Positions 7,602 to 15,888 are shown, counted from the stretch's first letter. The stretch: DNA of 62,788 bases from Anaerolineaceae bacterium (GCA_016927865.1 JAFGLU010000111.1:1-62788), one strand, 5' to 3'. Numbers and translations are program-made. The notes: a model not told the origin generated them from the letters alone.

Positions 7602-8417
7602 CTATCCACCCAATCCGATCCTCAGAACCGCCGAACTGTTCTGCGCGTCGCTTGCCGCCATAAAGGATCCGATTTTCGGACCCCAAAAACCCCGGTTCGT
7701 CGCCCGTGAGAACATCGGGTAATATTCCATCACCCGCAGGCGGGAGTCCCATTCTGGGATCCTGCCAGCATCGTTCAAGCCCCATTTCACCAGCGCGGAC
7801 TCGTTGCCGCTGTCCACCAGCCCCTTGTTCACAAAAGGCATGCTGGCTTCCGAGATCGTGTCCATCACGATCTCTCCACCCGGGAAATGCTCGGCCAGGT
7901 CGATGAGCAGCGCCCTCACCTGCTCCTCGCTGAAGTAATACAGCACGCCCCCCGCCAGGAACAGGGTCCGTTCGCCTCTGGACTGGAAGGCCTCCATCCA
8001 GCCCTTGTCGAACATGGAGGAGGCAATGCACTTGCAGCGCGGTGTCTCACCGATCAGCTTCTTGCGCAGCGCAATCACGTCCGGCAGGTCCAGGTCGTAC
8101 CAGCGTGAGAAGCCGTTATCCACGCGGAAGAAGGTTGTGTCCAGCCCCGCACCCAGGTTCACCACGTTCCCCCGCGGCGATTCGGTCAGAAAATCGCCCA
8201 CCGTCTCGTCGAACATCCGCGCCCGGATGATCCAGGCGGCGTTGAACAAGTCGGAGAAGGCCTGGTCGATCTCTGCGAAATCGATCCCTTCCAGCCGGTC
8301 CACAATCTCCACCGCCTTGGGGTCTTTCAAAATTGGGTTGCCCTGCTTGGTCAGCTTAACCCGCCCCCACAGCGGCATGAACAAGGTGCGCTGCACATTT
8401 TTCAATTCCATATCCAC
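7602..8417 (-). CDS. LCMT-family SAM-dependent methyltransferase
   Basis: 271 residues from a GTG at 8415-8417, preferred because AGGAGG stands 7 bases upstream; an ATG two codons later is the alternative. The SAM motif NVVNLGAGLDTTFFRVD (about 84-100) with the following YDLDLPDVI is typical of leucine carboxyl methyltransferase/PCMT-PPM1 family proteins, as is LAGGVLYYFSEEQVR. In bacteria these proteins often methylate small molecules or polyketide-type substrates. Nothing nearby identifies the substrate. Confidence 0.8.
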   Translation of the reverse strand: MDMELKNVQRTLFMPLWGRVKLTKQGNPILKDPKAVEIVDRLEGIDFAEIDQAFSDLFNAAWIIRARMFDETVGDFLTESPRGNVVNLGAGLDTTFFRVDNGFSRWYDLDLPDVIALRKKLIGETPRCKCIASSMFDKGWMEAFQSRGERTLFLAGGVLYYFSEEQVRALLIDLAEHFPGGEIVMDTISEASMPFVNKGLVDSGNESALVKWGLNDAGRIPEWDSRLRVMEYYPMFSRATNRGFWGPKIGSFMAASDAQNSSAVLRIGLGG

Positions 8418-8471
8418 CGGTCAGCCTCCTAAAGAAAATTAGTTATGGCAACTGCCCAAAATACTCGAACT

Positions 8472-8521
8472 GTAACTGCTCAGAGGGTGGGGATTTCTTC
8501 CACCTCTGGCTGAGTAGCAAC
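8472..8521. mobile_element. Collapsed 50-bp copy B of the hairpin MITE family (core missing)
   Basis: GTAACTGCTCAGAGGGTGGGG at the left is the right arm of the family in reverse, and TTCCACCTCTGGCTGAGTAG at the right is the left arm in reverse, so this copy is inverted. The hairpin core between the arms is absent. Flanking 8-mers CTCGAACT (8464-8471) and CGCGAACT (8522-8529) agree at seven of eight positions. It lies between the methyltransferase and the divergent MalT-like regulator. Confidence 0.75.
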
Positions 8522-8610
8522 CGCGAACTTACCTTGTCCATTGAGAAGCTGCCTTTTCCATTATAAACCCTAGGCAAAATCCGCCCTCATGCGGCTATAA
8601 TTACCCTGTC

Positions 8611-11298
8611 ATGCCTCCCTACCTCCTCGCCACCAAGCTCCACCAGCCCGCCCTGCCGCCCCAGCGCGTCCATCGCTTGGCCCTGGTGCGGCGCCTGGAC
8701 GAAGGCTTGCAAGCCGGGCACTGCCTCTCGCTCATCTCCGCTCCGGCGGGCTTTGGCAAAACTACCTGCGTGCTCGAATGGCTGGCCGCGTTGCCCCGCC
8801 CTGCTGCCTGGCTCTCGCTGGACAGCGCCGACAACGACCCTGCCCGCTTTTTCACCTACCTTGCCGCTGCCCTCCACAAAATTGATCCCAGCCTGGGCCG
8901 CGACATTGAGGGCACCCTCCAATCCGGACAGTTACCTGCTCCCGAAGCCATCGCCGCCGCCCTGGTCAATGACCTCCTCCAGGCCCGGCAACCCTTCATC
9001 CTCGTCCTCGACGACTTCCACCTCATCCAGGAACCCGCCGTCCTGCACACCTTTGAAACCCTGCTGGCCAACCTCCCCCCGCAGATTCACCTGGTCATCA
9101 TCACCCGCGAAGACCCCCAACTGCCTCTGGCCCGCCTGCGCGCCCACAACCGCCTCACCGAAATCCGCGCCGCCGACCTGCGCTTTTCCGGAACCGACAC
9201 CGCTGCCTTTCTCAACGAGGTCATGGGCCTATCGCTGGCGCTGGACGAGGTGGTCGAGTTGGAAAGCCGCACCGAAGGCTGGATTGTTGGCTTGCAACTG
9301 GCTGGGCTGTCTATGCGTGGCAACAGCGACCCGGCTGCTTTCATCAACAAGCTCAGCGGCAGCCACCGCCACATCCTCAACTACCTCACCGAAGAAGTCC
9401 TCCAGCGCCTGCCCGAAGATTTGCATACCTTTTTATTGCAATCGTCCATCCTCGATAAGCTGCATGGCGACCTGTGTGACGCGGTCACCGGGCGCAGCGA
9501 CAGCGGTCAGCTCCTCGAGCGACTGCTCACAGCCAACCTGTTCCTCATCCCCTTGGATAACGAACAGCAATGGTACCGCTACCACCACCTTTTCGCCGAT
9601 TTGCTGCGCAGTTACCTCACACGCCTCGGGAAGACTCAGGTAGCCGGGCTGCACCAGCGCGCAGCCGCCTGGTACGCCCAGGCCGGCTTCTCCGGCGAAG
9701 CCATTCAGCACGCCCTGGACGCCGAGGATTACCCCCTGGCCTTGAGCCTGCTCGAAGCCAACATCATGCCTCTGCTCATGCGCGGCTACGCCCGCACGGT
9801 GGAATCATGGTTGAAATCCTTTCCGCCCGAAGCCCTGCCCAGCAGCCCTCGAACCGAGCTGGCTTTCGCCTGGATGTACCTGCTGCGTGGTAATTATCCT
9901 TTAGTCGACTTGCACCTGGATCGCGCCGGCCAGGCTCTGGCAGCCTTAGGAGAAGCCCCCGATTCGCTGAACGCCGAGCTGCTTTGCCTGCGCTCCAATC
10001 TAAGTTTCGTGAAGGGCCTCCCACAAGAGGGCATCCAACAGGCGCAGCGCGCCATTGAACTCGCCTCGCCCGACGACCACTTCCTTTTAGGGTCTGCTTA
10101 CATGGGGCTGGGAGGCGCTTACCGCTTGATGGGCGATTACCCGCGCTTGCAACATTCTTACCGCCAGGCCATCCACCACAACCGCCTGGCAGGAAACTTC
10201 CTGCCTGAGATGCTGGCTGTCTCCGCGGTCACGTTGTCGGCTATCCTGTACGGCCAACTCTCCGTGGCCCTCGAAGAGAGCCTGCAAGCCATTCAGCAGA
10301 TGGAAAATTCCGTATCCTCCTACCCGCCCATCAGCGCCACGGTCTATGGAGCTGTCGGCCTGGTATATTACGAAAGAAATCTGCTGGATGACATCCGCGA
10401 GTTGTTTGCAAAATCGCACCGTTTGAGCCGCCTCAGCGGGCACAATGCCGGGGTTGTTTACGGAAAAATCCTTGTCTCACGCTGCGAACAGGCTGCTGGC
10501 CGCCTGGAGGAAGCCGAACACGCCGCCCGCGAAGCCCTCGATTTGCTGGCTCTGGGCGCCCCAGTGTGGATTGCGCCGGAAGTGGCCGAGCAGCAGGTTC
10601 GCATCCTTTTGGCCCGCGACCAGCCTGCCGCCGCCGAAGCCATCCTGGTTCAATTTGGCTTGAAATACGAGAACAGTATTTGCATCCCTGGCCGGCTGGA
10701 ATATCAAGCCGACCCATTGTATCTTTCTGCGCTGCGCCTGGCCCTCCACCGCGGCCGGCTGCGCACTGAGTCGAACTCCATCCGCTCTGCTCTGGCCCTG
10801 GCCGATGTGCTCATCGAAGCCGCCGCCGCCGACCTACGCAACGGAACCCTCCTGAAAACCCTGGTGCTGCGCGCCCACGTGAACATCCTGATGGGTCACC
10901 CCGCGGCTGCCCAGGACGATCTGCTCCGCGCGATGGAAATCGGCGAGCCGGAAGGATACATCCGTTCCTTTCTCGATGAAGGCCCCGCGCTCATCCCCCT
11001 GTTGAAGCAAGCCTACCTGGTCTCGCCTCAAAAGGCCTACATCCTGCGCCTATTGGACGCCTTTGGCGTGCCCGCTGCCACCGGTCGAACCGCTGCCCAA
11101 CTGCCCGAGCCGCTCACCGAGCGGGAGGCCGAAGTTCTGCGAGCCATCGCCGAAGGTTTAAAATACGAAGAGATCGCCACCCGGCTGTACATCAGCCTCA
11201 ACACCGTGCGCTTTTATGTCAAAACTATCTACGGCAAGCTGGGAGTGAATAACCGCACCCGCGCTGTAGATAAAGCCCGCCGCTTGGGAATCATCTGA
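8611..11298 (+). CDS. MalT-like LuxR-family ATP-binding transcriptional regulator
   Basis: 895 residues. The N-terminal STAND-type ATPase has a P-loop APAGFGKTT (44-52) and Walker B LVLDDFH (about 131-137). A winged-helix region and a long TPR-like helical array (about 340-800) follow. The C-terminus is a LuxR helix-turn-helix (LTEREAEVLRAIAEGLKYEE, then NTVRFYVKTIYGKLG). Such proteins bind an inducer and ATP, oligomerise and activate transcription. The inducer is unknown. The regulator sits between two copies of the MITE family and is followed by the small companion gene at 11506. Confidence 0.9.
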   Translation: MPPYLLATKLHQPALPPQRVHRLALVRRLDEGLQAGHCLSLISAPAGFGKTTCVLEWLAALPRPAAWLSLDSADNDPARFFTYLAAALHKIDPSLGRDIEGTLQSGQLPAPEAIAAALVNDLLQARQPFILVLDDFHLIQEPAVLHTFETLLANLPPQIHLVIITREDPQLPLARLRAHNRLTEIRAADLRFSGTDTAAFLNEVMGLSLALDEVVELESRTEGWIVGLQLAGLSMRGNSDPAAFINKLSGSHRHILNYLTEEVLQRLPEDLHTFLLQSSILDKLHGDLCDAVTGRSDSGQLLERLLTANLFLIPLDNEQQWYRYHHLFADLLRSYLTRLGKTQVAGLHQRAAAWYAQAGFSGEAIQHALDAEDYPLALSLLEANIMPLLMRGYARTVESWLKSFPPEALPSSPRTELAFAWMYLLRGNYPLVDLHLDRAGQALAALGEAPDSLNAELLCLRSNLSFVKGLPQEGIQQAQRAIELASPDDHFLLGSAYMGLGGAYRLMGDYPRLQHSYRQAIHHNRLAGNFLPEMLAVSAVTLSAILYGQLSVALEESLQAIQQMENSVSSYPPISATVYGAVGLVYYERNLLDDIRELFAKSHRLSRLSGHNAGVVYGKILVSRCEQAAGRLEEAEHAAREALDLLALGAPVWIAPEVAEQQVRILLARDQPAAAEAILVQFGLKYENSICIPGRLEYQADPLYLSALRLALHRGRLRTESNSIRSALALADVLIEAAAADLRNGTLLKTLVLRAHVNILMGHPAAAQDDLLRAMEIGEPEGYIRSFLDEGPALIPLLKQAYLVSPQKAYILRLLDAFGVPAATGRTAAQLPEPLTEREAEVLRAIAEGLKYEEIATRLYISLNTVRFYVKTIYGKLGVNNRTRAVDKARRLGII

Positions 11299-11318
11299 AT
11301 TTTCCCGCTCGGCGAACC

Positions 11319-11399
11319 GAAAATGAGGTGCTTGTGGGATGCGAAGCACCCCACAAGCACCTCATTTTCAAAAACTTTCCCCACCCTCTGAGTGGTCAT
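11319..11399. mobile_element. Hairpin MITE family, partial copy C downstream of the regulator
   Basis: A 24-bp stem (11319-11342 region against 11346-11369) beginning GAAAATGAGGTGCTTGTGGG, with one A/C mismatch and loop GAA, is followed by the family right arm ACTTTCCCCACCCTCTGAG. The left arm is not recognisable; the regulator's stop codon is at 11296-11298. No target duplication is seen. Its position suits a transcription terminator for the regulator gene. Confidence 0.65.
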
Positions 11400-11505
11400 C
11401 CCAAGACTACATCTTTCGCATCCAGCGAACTACATTTTCATGTGGGCCGCCCGGCATCATGTCGCGGTATCCTATAGACAGCTTTTACAGGAAAGGACCC
11501 GCTCC

Positions 11506-11724
11506 ATGACAGATGTATGCCGGTACGCAATTACCATCCTTGGCACAGTCACTGAAGAAGACCTCAACACGACGAGTCCACTGGCGGTTACTGTGGCGGA
11601 GGTTGCAAACGACCGCACCCAGGTCACCCTGCTCAGCGACCAGGCCGGCATGGTCGGCGTCATTCGCCACCTGCATGGGCTGGGCTTGATTTTATTATCT
11701 ATCGACAGGACGCCTGCTCTATAA
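11506..11724 (+). CDS. Small companion protein of MalT-like regulator
   Basis: 72 residues from the ATG at 11506. The sequence reads as four short strands and two helices: YAITILGTV, LAVTVAEV, TQVTLLSDQAGMVGVIRHLHGLG and LILLSIDR. From memory, similar 65-75 residue proteins often follow MalT-type LuxR regulators in Chloroflexota, and the pattern resembles an ACT-like or ferredoxin fold. A role as sensor or partner of the regulator is inferred from position only. The next gene starts 38 bp later. Confidence 0.6.
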   Translation: MTDVCRYAITILGTVTEEDLNTTSPLAVTVAEVANDRTQVTLLSDQAGMVGVIRHLHGLGLILLSIDRTPAL

Positions 11725-11762
11725 GCAGCGACTGATCTTACCCACTTGAAGGAATCTCAAAA

Positions 11763-12404
11763 ATGACCGAACCAACCACCCGCAGAAACTTTTTGAAAAC
11801 CGGCTGCCTCACCGTGGCCGCTGTTGGGGTCACCTTGGCCGGGGGCGGCACACTGGCTGCCACCGTCCACGCCCCCATCGATATGCCCGAAACCACATTT
11901 GGAGAAAAGAAAATGGATGACCGCATCTTAGTCGCTTACGCCACCAAAGCCGGCGCCACCGCCGAAGTCGCCGCCCACATCGGCCAGGCCCTGTCCGCGA
12001 AGAACCTCCCCGTGGACGTCATGCCCATTAAAAAGGTCACCGACTTATCCGCCTACAGCACTGTTATCCTTGGCAGCGCCATCCGCATCGGCAACGTGCT
12101 GCCCGAGGTGACCAAGTTCGTGCAGGCCAACCAGGCCGCTCTGCAGCAAAAACCCTTCAGCGTCTTCATCACCTGCATGACCCTGGTACCCGACACAGAA
12201 GAAAACCGCAAGACCGTCAGCGCTTACCTCGATCCGCTGCGCGCCGTGGTAAAACCAGCCCACGAAGGGCTTTTTGCTGGGGTGGTCGACCCCAAAAAGC
12301 TGGCCCTCCTCGAGCGCTGGATGATGAATGCCATGAAGACTCCCGTTGGCGACTTCCGCGACTGGGACCAGATCAACGCCTTCGCAGAAAGCGTCGCTGT
12401 ATAA
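11763..12404 (+). CDS. Tat-type flavodoxin-domain protein
   Basis: 213 residues. The N-terminus TTRRNFLKTG followed by a hydrophobic stretch is a twin-arginine signal, so the folded flavoprotein is probably exported. The remainder is a flavodoxin_5-like domain: ILVAYATKAGATAEVA (FMN phosphate loop, about 57-72), then VILGSAIRIGNVLPE and FITCMTLVPDTEENR. HemG-type protoporphyrinogen oxidase and related menaquinone-linked flavoproteins share this domain. A Tat signal is unusual for HemG, so heme synthesis is doubtful. Confidence 0.8.
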   Translation: MTEPTTRRNFLKTGCLTVAAVGVTLAGGGTLAATVHAPIDMPETTFGEKKMDDRILVAYATKAGATAEVAAHIGQALSAKNLPVDVMPIKKVTDLSAYSTVILGSAIRIGNVLPEVTKFVQANQAALQQKPFSVFITCMTLVPDTEENRKTVSAYLDPLRAVVKPAHEGLFAGVVDPKKLALLERWMMNAMKTPVGDFRDWDQINAFAESVAV

Positions 12405-12428
12405 AGCCCCCTCTTTCATCATCAACTT

Positions 12429-12487
12429 TCCCTCCCCCAGCCGGAACAGGCTTTTTGGGCAATTCGTTTGTACGGCTGGGGGAGGGA
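12429..12487. repeat. Inverted repeat between convergent genes
   Basis: TCCCTCCCCCAGCCG (12429-12443) pairs exactly with CGGCTGGGGGAGGGA (12473-12487) across a 29-base loop. The space between the flavodoxin-like gene (stop 12404) and the zinc-ribbon gene (stop 12503) holds nothing else. It may serve both as terminator. Similar CCCTCCCC-type arms recur near the right end of the window. Confidence 0.7.
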
Positions 12488-12502
12488 CAAAGGGAGAGGG
12501 TT

Positions 12503-13108
12503 TTACGGGTGCGGGTAAATCGAATTCACCCTGGGGTCGTCCAGCGTGTACAGCACATACACCGGCTTTCCACGCTGCAGCTCCCCTCCCGGTTCGCGCA
12601 GCGTGGTCACCTTCCCGGTATAGGTCTGCCCCTGCGCCCTGAAGCGATATTCCACCGTCCACAAGTGCTGGCCATTCACCTGCACTGAGACATTCTCTTG
12701 CAGATCTGCCACTTCGCCCAAAATGGCCTCGCCGCTGCGCAGCACCTCCACCACCTTTCGCTTTTCCTGGTAGCGCCACAACAGCACCGCCGCCCCAACG
12801 GCCAGCAACACCATGCCCAGGATAAAGAAAGGAATCCCAACAAAAGCTGTTACCACACCCAGGGTTAATCCAAACCCTAACGCGGTAAAAATCCCGCCGA
12901 GCAAAGCCAGGACAAACCCAGCGATCGAAGCTCCGTCTGCCGCCATTAAGCGGCCAACATAGCTGCCCGCGATGGTACGGGGCGGCGGCGGCGGAATCAG
13001 CGGGCCGGGCGCTGCTTCTTCGCGGGGCGGCAGCATCGGCCCGCCGCAGTTCTTACAGTTGGAGATAAAAGCTTCGTAGGCGGTTCCACACCACGGGCAG
13101 GTAATCAT
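12503..13108 (-). CDS. Zinc-ribbon membrane protein with DUF3592-like domain
   Basis: 201 residues. C4-x2-C7 and C18-x2-C21 form an N-terminal zinc ribbon, followed by a proline-rich linker (PPPPPR), two long hydrophobic segments (about 62-110) and a C-terminal beta domain (about 125-201; LWTVEYRFRAQGQTYTG, then VYVLYTLDDPR) of the DUF3592 type. RBS AAGGAGA precedes the ATG. Its role is unknown; the order zinc ribbon, membrane pair, small beta domain suggests a membrane-anchored sensor or scaffold. Confidence 0.6.
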   Translation of the reverse strand: MITCPWCGTAYEAFISNCKNCGGPMLPPREEAAPGPLIPPPPPRTIAGSYVGRLMAADGASIAGFVLALLGGIFTALGFGLTLGVVTAFVGIPFFILGMVLLAVGAAVLLWRYQEKRKVVEVLRSGEAILGEVADLQENVSVQVNGQHLWTVEYRFRAQGQTYTGKVTTLREPGGELQRGKPVYVLYTLDDPRVNSIYPHP

Positions 13109-13206
13109 AATCGGTCTCCTTGGGAATATTATACGTGATTCGTTCCCCCAAACATTTCAGCCAAGGTCAACGTTTCATCAACGTTTGCCCACCCAAACAA
13201 CCCGCG

Positions 13207-13986
13207 TCAAAATTCCAACTCCATTCCATCCGTCCCAATTTCAGTGTTCGCAAAAATTCGCCGGGCTGATCCCAAGTCTTCCTCAATCGACCAGTTCATG
13301 GGGTTATGGTGAATCAGCACCAGCCGCTTGACCCCCGCCCGGGCTGCCACTAGCGCAGCCGCCGAGGGCGTGCTGTGAGAAATGCGCGCCATCAAACCCG
13401 CCATTCGATCAGGTCCGTTGCAATCGTGCAGCAGCAGGTCCACCCCGCGAATATTCTCTATGTACTTAACGTCAGGCCCTGCCGTGGTGTCGGTTACATA
13501 AGCCAGCGAATGCCCGGGCCAATCCAGGCGAAAGCCAACCTCATCCCCCTGGCTCGCTGAAAAGTGAGTGATCCTTCCCCCTTGAGGCAGCGCTTCGGGC
13601 GAGGTCAACAGCCGCCAGTCCAAATGGAAAGCCTCAAATTTAGCTCGCAGCGCATCCACGGTCGATTGGGTGGCGTGCACGCGCACAGAATGCAAACGGG
13701 CGTTGGAGCGGTCCAGAATTCCCGAAATCGCAGTTTCATCCACGCCCGGCATGCGCAGCTCCTGCAACATAAAAGAAGCAAACAGCCAGGTCAACCCTTC
13801 GGTGTGGTCTCCGTGAGCGTGGCTGAGGAAAACATCCAGTTCGGAGTCTTCCGGAAGATAGCGGCTCGTCCGATATAACCCTGTGCCTGCGTCCAGCATC
13901 ACTCCCACCTCCGGCAGCAAATAGCAGGCCGTCTGGGCCGTTTCGGTAGGAATGAAGCCCCCGGTGCCAAGCATTACAAGTCTCAT
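13207..13986 (-). CDS. MBL-fold metallohydrolase (RNase Z-like)
   Basis: 259 residues. The metal site H56-x-H58-x-D60-H61 (SHAHGDH) and the later motifs DTTAGPD, LLHDCNG and LVLIHHNP follow the RNase Z/arylsulfatase/phosphodiesterase branch of the metallo-beta-lactamase superfamily. It lacks the flexible arm of true tRNase Z, so a small-molecule phosphodiesterase or similar hydrolase is more likely. It is divergent from the pirin gene, with a repeat-rich intergenic space of 325 bp. Confidence 0.8.
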   Translation of the reverse strand: MRLVMLGTGGFIPTETAQTACYLLPEVGVMLDAGTGLYRTSRYLPEDSELDVFLSHAHGDHTEGLTWLFASFMLQELRMPGVDETAISGILDRSNARLHSVRVHATQSTVDALRAKFEAFHLDWRLLTSPEALPQGGRITHFSASQGDEVGFRLDWPGHSLAYVTDTTAGPDVKYIENIRGVDLLLHDCNGPDRMAGLMARISHSTPSAAALVAARAGVKRLVLIHHNPMNWSIEEDLGSARRIFANTEIGTDGMELEF

Positions 13987-14058
13987 GGTCGCCTCCCCTT
14001 CCGCCGTTCATCAAACATGCTATCCATTCCTTCAATCATAATCCATTTCACGACCGAC

Positions 14059-14169
14059 TAACTGGTTCTCTCGCCAAGTTAGCGAGTTATATTTTGTAAG
14101 TGTTTGTGCGGCTACGCCGCACAAACACTTACAAAATAAATACCACTTATTTAGCGAGAAAACCACTAA
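14059..14169. repeat. Large hairpin element of a second family
   Basis: The core is a perfect 23-bp stem (14090-14112 with 14116-14138, loop TAC). Outer arms TAACTGGTTCTCTCGCCAAG (from 14059) and the reverse of AGCGAGAAAACCACTAA (to 14169) pair imperfectly, separated from the core by unpaired stretches. The architecture and length (111 bp) mirror the GTAACTACTCAG family, but the sequence is different. No convincing flanking duplication is seen. Confidence 0.6.
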
Positions 14170-14180
14170 CGAAGTGGTGG

Positions 14181-14203
14181 GTTCTCTAGGAGTTTCCGTG
14201 GTA
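14181..14203 (+). repeat. 23-nt shared intergenic repeat, copy 1
   Basis: GTTCTCTAGGAGTTTCCGTG plus GTA matches the sequence at 28575-28597 at 19 of 23 positions. Both copies are in intergenic DNA upstream of plus-strand genes. The first abuts the large hairpin element ending at 14169. Confidence 0.45.
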
Positions 14204-14239
14204 CATCTCAGCAGGGTTTTACAAACCCGATTTCAGAAT

Positions 14240-14286
14240 TTGCCATTGCCATGCAATTTTGATACAATTCAGACAACAAGTGTCTG
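14240..14286 (+). promoter_or_regulatory. Promoter and palindromic operator of the pirin gene
   Basis: TTGCCA (14240-14245) and TACAAT (14263-14268) are spaced by 17 bases, a good sigma-70-type promoter. CAGACA-ACAAG-TGTCTG (14270-14286) is a perfect inverted repeat that would cover the transcription start. A partly overlapping TGTC/GACA pair continues to about 14296. A repressor bound here would block initiation. The pirin start codon follows at 14312. Confidence 0.65.
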
Positions 14287-14311
14287 ATTTTTGACACACA
14301 AGGAAACTACG

Positions 14312-15190
14312 ATGGAAAAAACAATTCGACCTATCAAACGAATCATCGAACCGCAGCACGTCATGGAAGGGGCCGGGGTGCTGCTGCGCCGGTCTTTTGG
14401 CCCCAACCGCACCAACCTCTATGACCCGTTCCTGCTCTTCGACCATTTCGCTTTCAACGATCCCAAAGAAGGGCCCATTGCGGGCTTCCCCACCCACCCC
14501 CACCGCGGCATTGAAACCGTCACCTATATGCTCGAAGGCAACGTCCGCCACCGCGACAGCATTGGCAACGCTGGCATCATTGGCCCCGGCGACGTGCAGT
14601 GGATGACCAGCGGGCGCGGCATTTTGCACGAAGAAATGCCCACGCGCAGCCCTGACGGCAACATCTACGGCTTCCAGTTATGGGTCAACTTGCCTGCTGC
14701 TCAAAAGATGAGCCAGCCACGTTACCAGGAAATCAAAGCCACCGATATCCCCTTCGTTGACGATGGCGGCGCCAGATTCCGCATCGTCGCCGGAGAGCAT
14801 TTGGGAGTGCACGGGCCGGTCACGCAAATCGCTGCCCAACCCCTCTACATGGACATCACCCTGCAGCCCGGCGTCGAGCTCAACCTGCCTGTGCCGCGCG
14901 GTCATTCGGCCATCGCCTACCTCTTTGAAGGCGCTGCCAGCTTTGAGCAAGCGCCGGCCGGCGAGGGCTCGCTCCTGCCTGCCATCCGAATGGTCATCTT
15001 CGACGACGGGGATGCCGCCTACGCGCAGGCCGGTGCTGACGGCGCCCGCTTCATGCTCATGAGCGGCGCGCCCTTCCGCGAACCGATTTTTCCCTATGGC
15101 CCTTTCGTGATGAACACCCGCGAGGAGATCGAACAAACCCTCAGCGATCTGCGCAACGGCGTGTTCGTTCAGACTGAAATGGCTTCCTAA
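14312..15190 (+). CDS. Pirin family protein
   Basis: 292 residues from the ATG at 14312, with AAGGAA upstream. The N-terminal cupin holds the full pirin metal site: H62 and H64 in FPTHPHRGIETV, H106 and E108 in GRGILHEEMP. The C-terminal cupin-like half is present (residues 170-280). Bacterial pirins are iron-binding proteins; some are quercetin 2,3-dioxygenases and others redox-responsive co-regulators. The palindromic operator at the promoter suggests stress-dependent control. Transcription is probably ended by the hairpin at 15200. Confidence 0.9.
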   Translation: MEKTIRPIKRIIEPQHVMEGAGVLLRRSFGPNRTNLYDPFLLFDHFAFNDPKEGPIAGFPTHPHRGIETVTYMLEGNVRHRDSIGNAGIIGPGDVQWMTSGRGILHEEMPTRSPDGNIYGFQLWVNLPAAQKMSQPRYQEIKATDIPFVDDGGARFRIVAGEHLGVHGPVTQIAAQPLYMDITLQPGVELNLPVPRGHSAIAYLFEGAASFEQAPAGEGSLLPAIRMVIFDDGDAAYAQAGADGARFMLMSGAPFREPIFPYGPFVMNTREEIEQTLSDLRNGVFVQTEMAS

Positions 15191-15199
15191 AGTTTGCCC

Positions 15200-15232
15200 C
15201 GCAAAAGGCCAGGGTCTCCCTGGCCTTTTGCG
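15200..15232. terminator. Strong bidirectional hairpin terminator
   Basis: CGCAAAAGGCCAGGG and CCCTGGCCTTTTGCG form a perfect 15-bp stem with loop TCT. It lies between the pirin stop (15190) and the stop of the convergent methyltransferase (15247). The A- and T-rich stem base suits termination from either side. Confidence 0.8.
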
Positions 15233-15246
15233 ATCAAACCCATCCA

Positions 15247-15888
15247 CTAACGCTTAACAAACTCAAACACTCCCGCGCAAAAGGAAACCTGCAAGTACGT
15301 CGTCTGGATTCCCTGCTTCGCAAACGCGGCTGACGTTTCGTCCGCCAGCCAGTAATACTCGTCTTCCCATTCGTCGCCCAATTGCAGCTTCAACGAATCT
15401 CGCTCCTTCGCGTTACCGAAGGACACATCCCCAATCACCAGCCGCCCGCCCGGGGCCAGATGTTCCTGCAACAAACGCAAAACCAACCCGGCCTTCTCGG
15501 GCAGGGTGAAATGATGGAAGGTGTAAGCCGATACAATCGCGTCGTATCGCCGCTGGAAATCCTGCGGCCATTCAGCGCGCAAATCGGCCTGCCCCAATGT
15601 GGCCCCCGGCAGCTTGGATGCCGCTCGAACCAGCATCTGCGCAGAAAAATCCAGCCCCCAAATTTGGCATCCCTGCCGTGCAAACCGTTCCGCCAGGTTG
15701 CCGGTACCAATACCCAAATCCATCACCGCGGCTCCGCTGCCTGCCGCAGCCTTTTCAACAATTAATCGCAGCACCTGGGCGTACCCGTCGAAAGGGAACG
15801 ATGATGCAGTCTCAACGTCCTCGTCATAATCCGCTGCCCAATCGTCAAAATCTTCCGCCGGAAATAAATCGTTCACAATTCCCTCCAA
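15247..15888 (-). CDS. Class I SAM-dependent methyltransferase (YrrT-like)
   Basis: 213 residues. FDDWAADYDEDV near the N-terminus and the SAM motif VMDLGIGTGNLAERFA (about 56-71), followed by IWGLDFSAQML and YTFHHF, match the YrrT-type methyltransferases. In Bacillus, yrrT sits with methionine-cysteine salvage genes; that context is absent here. It starts 12 bp after the stop of the GH32 gene, so the two are probably co-transcribed. Confidence 0.8.
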   Translation of the reverse strand: MEGIVNDLFPAEDFDDWAADYDEDVETASSFPFDGYAQVLRLIVEKAAAGSGAAVMDLGIGTGNLAERFARQGCQIWGLDFSAQMLVRAASKLPGATLGQADLRAEWPQDFQRRYDAIVSAYTFHHFTLPEKAGLVLRLLQEHLAPGGRLVIGDVSFGNAKERDSLKLQLGDEWEDEYYWLADETSAAFAKQGIQTTYLQVSFCAGVFEFVKR

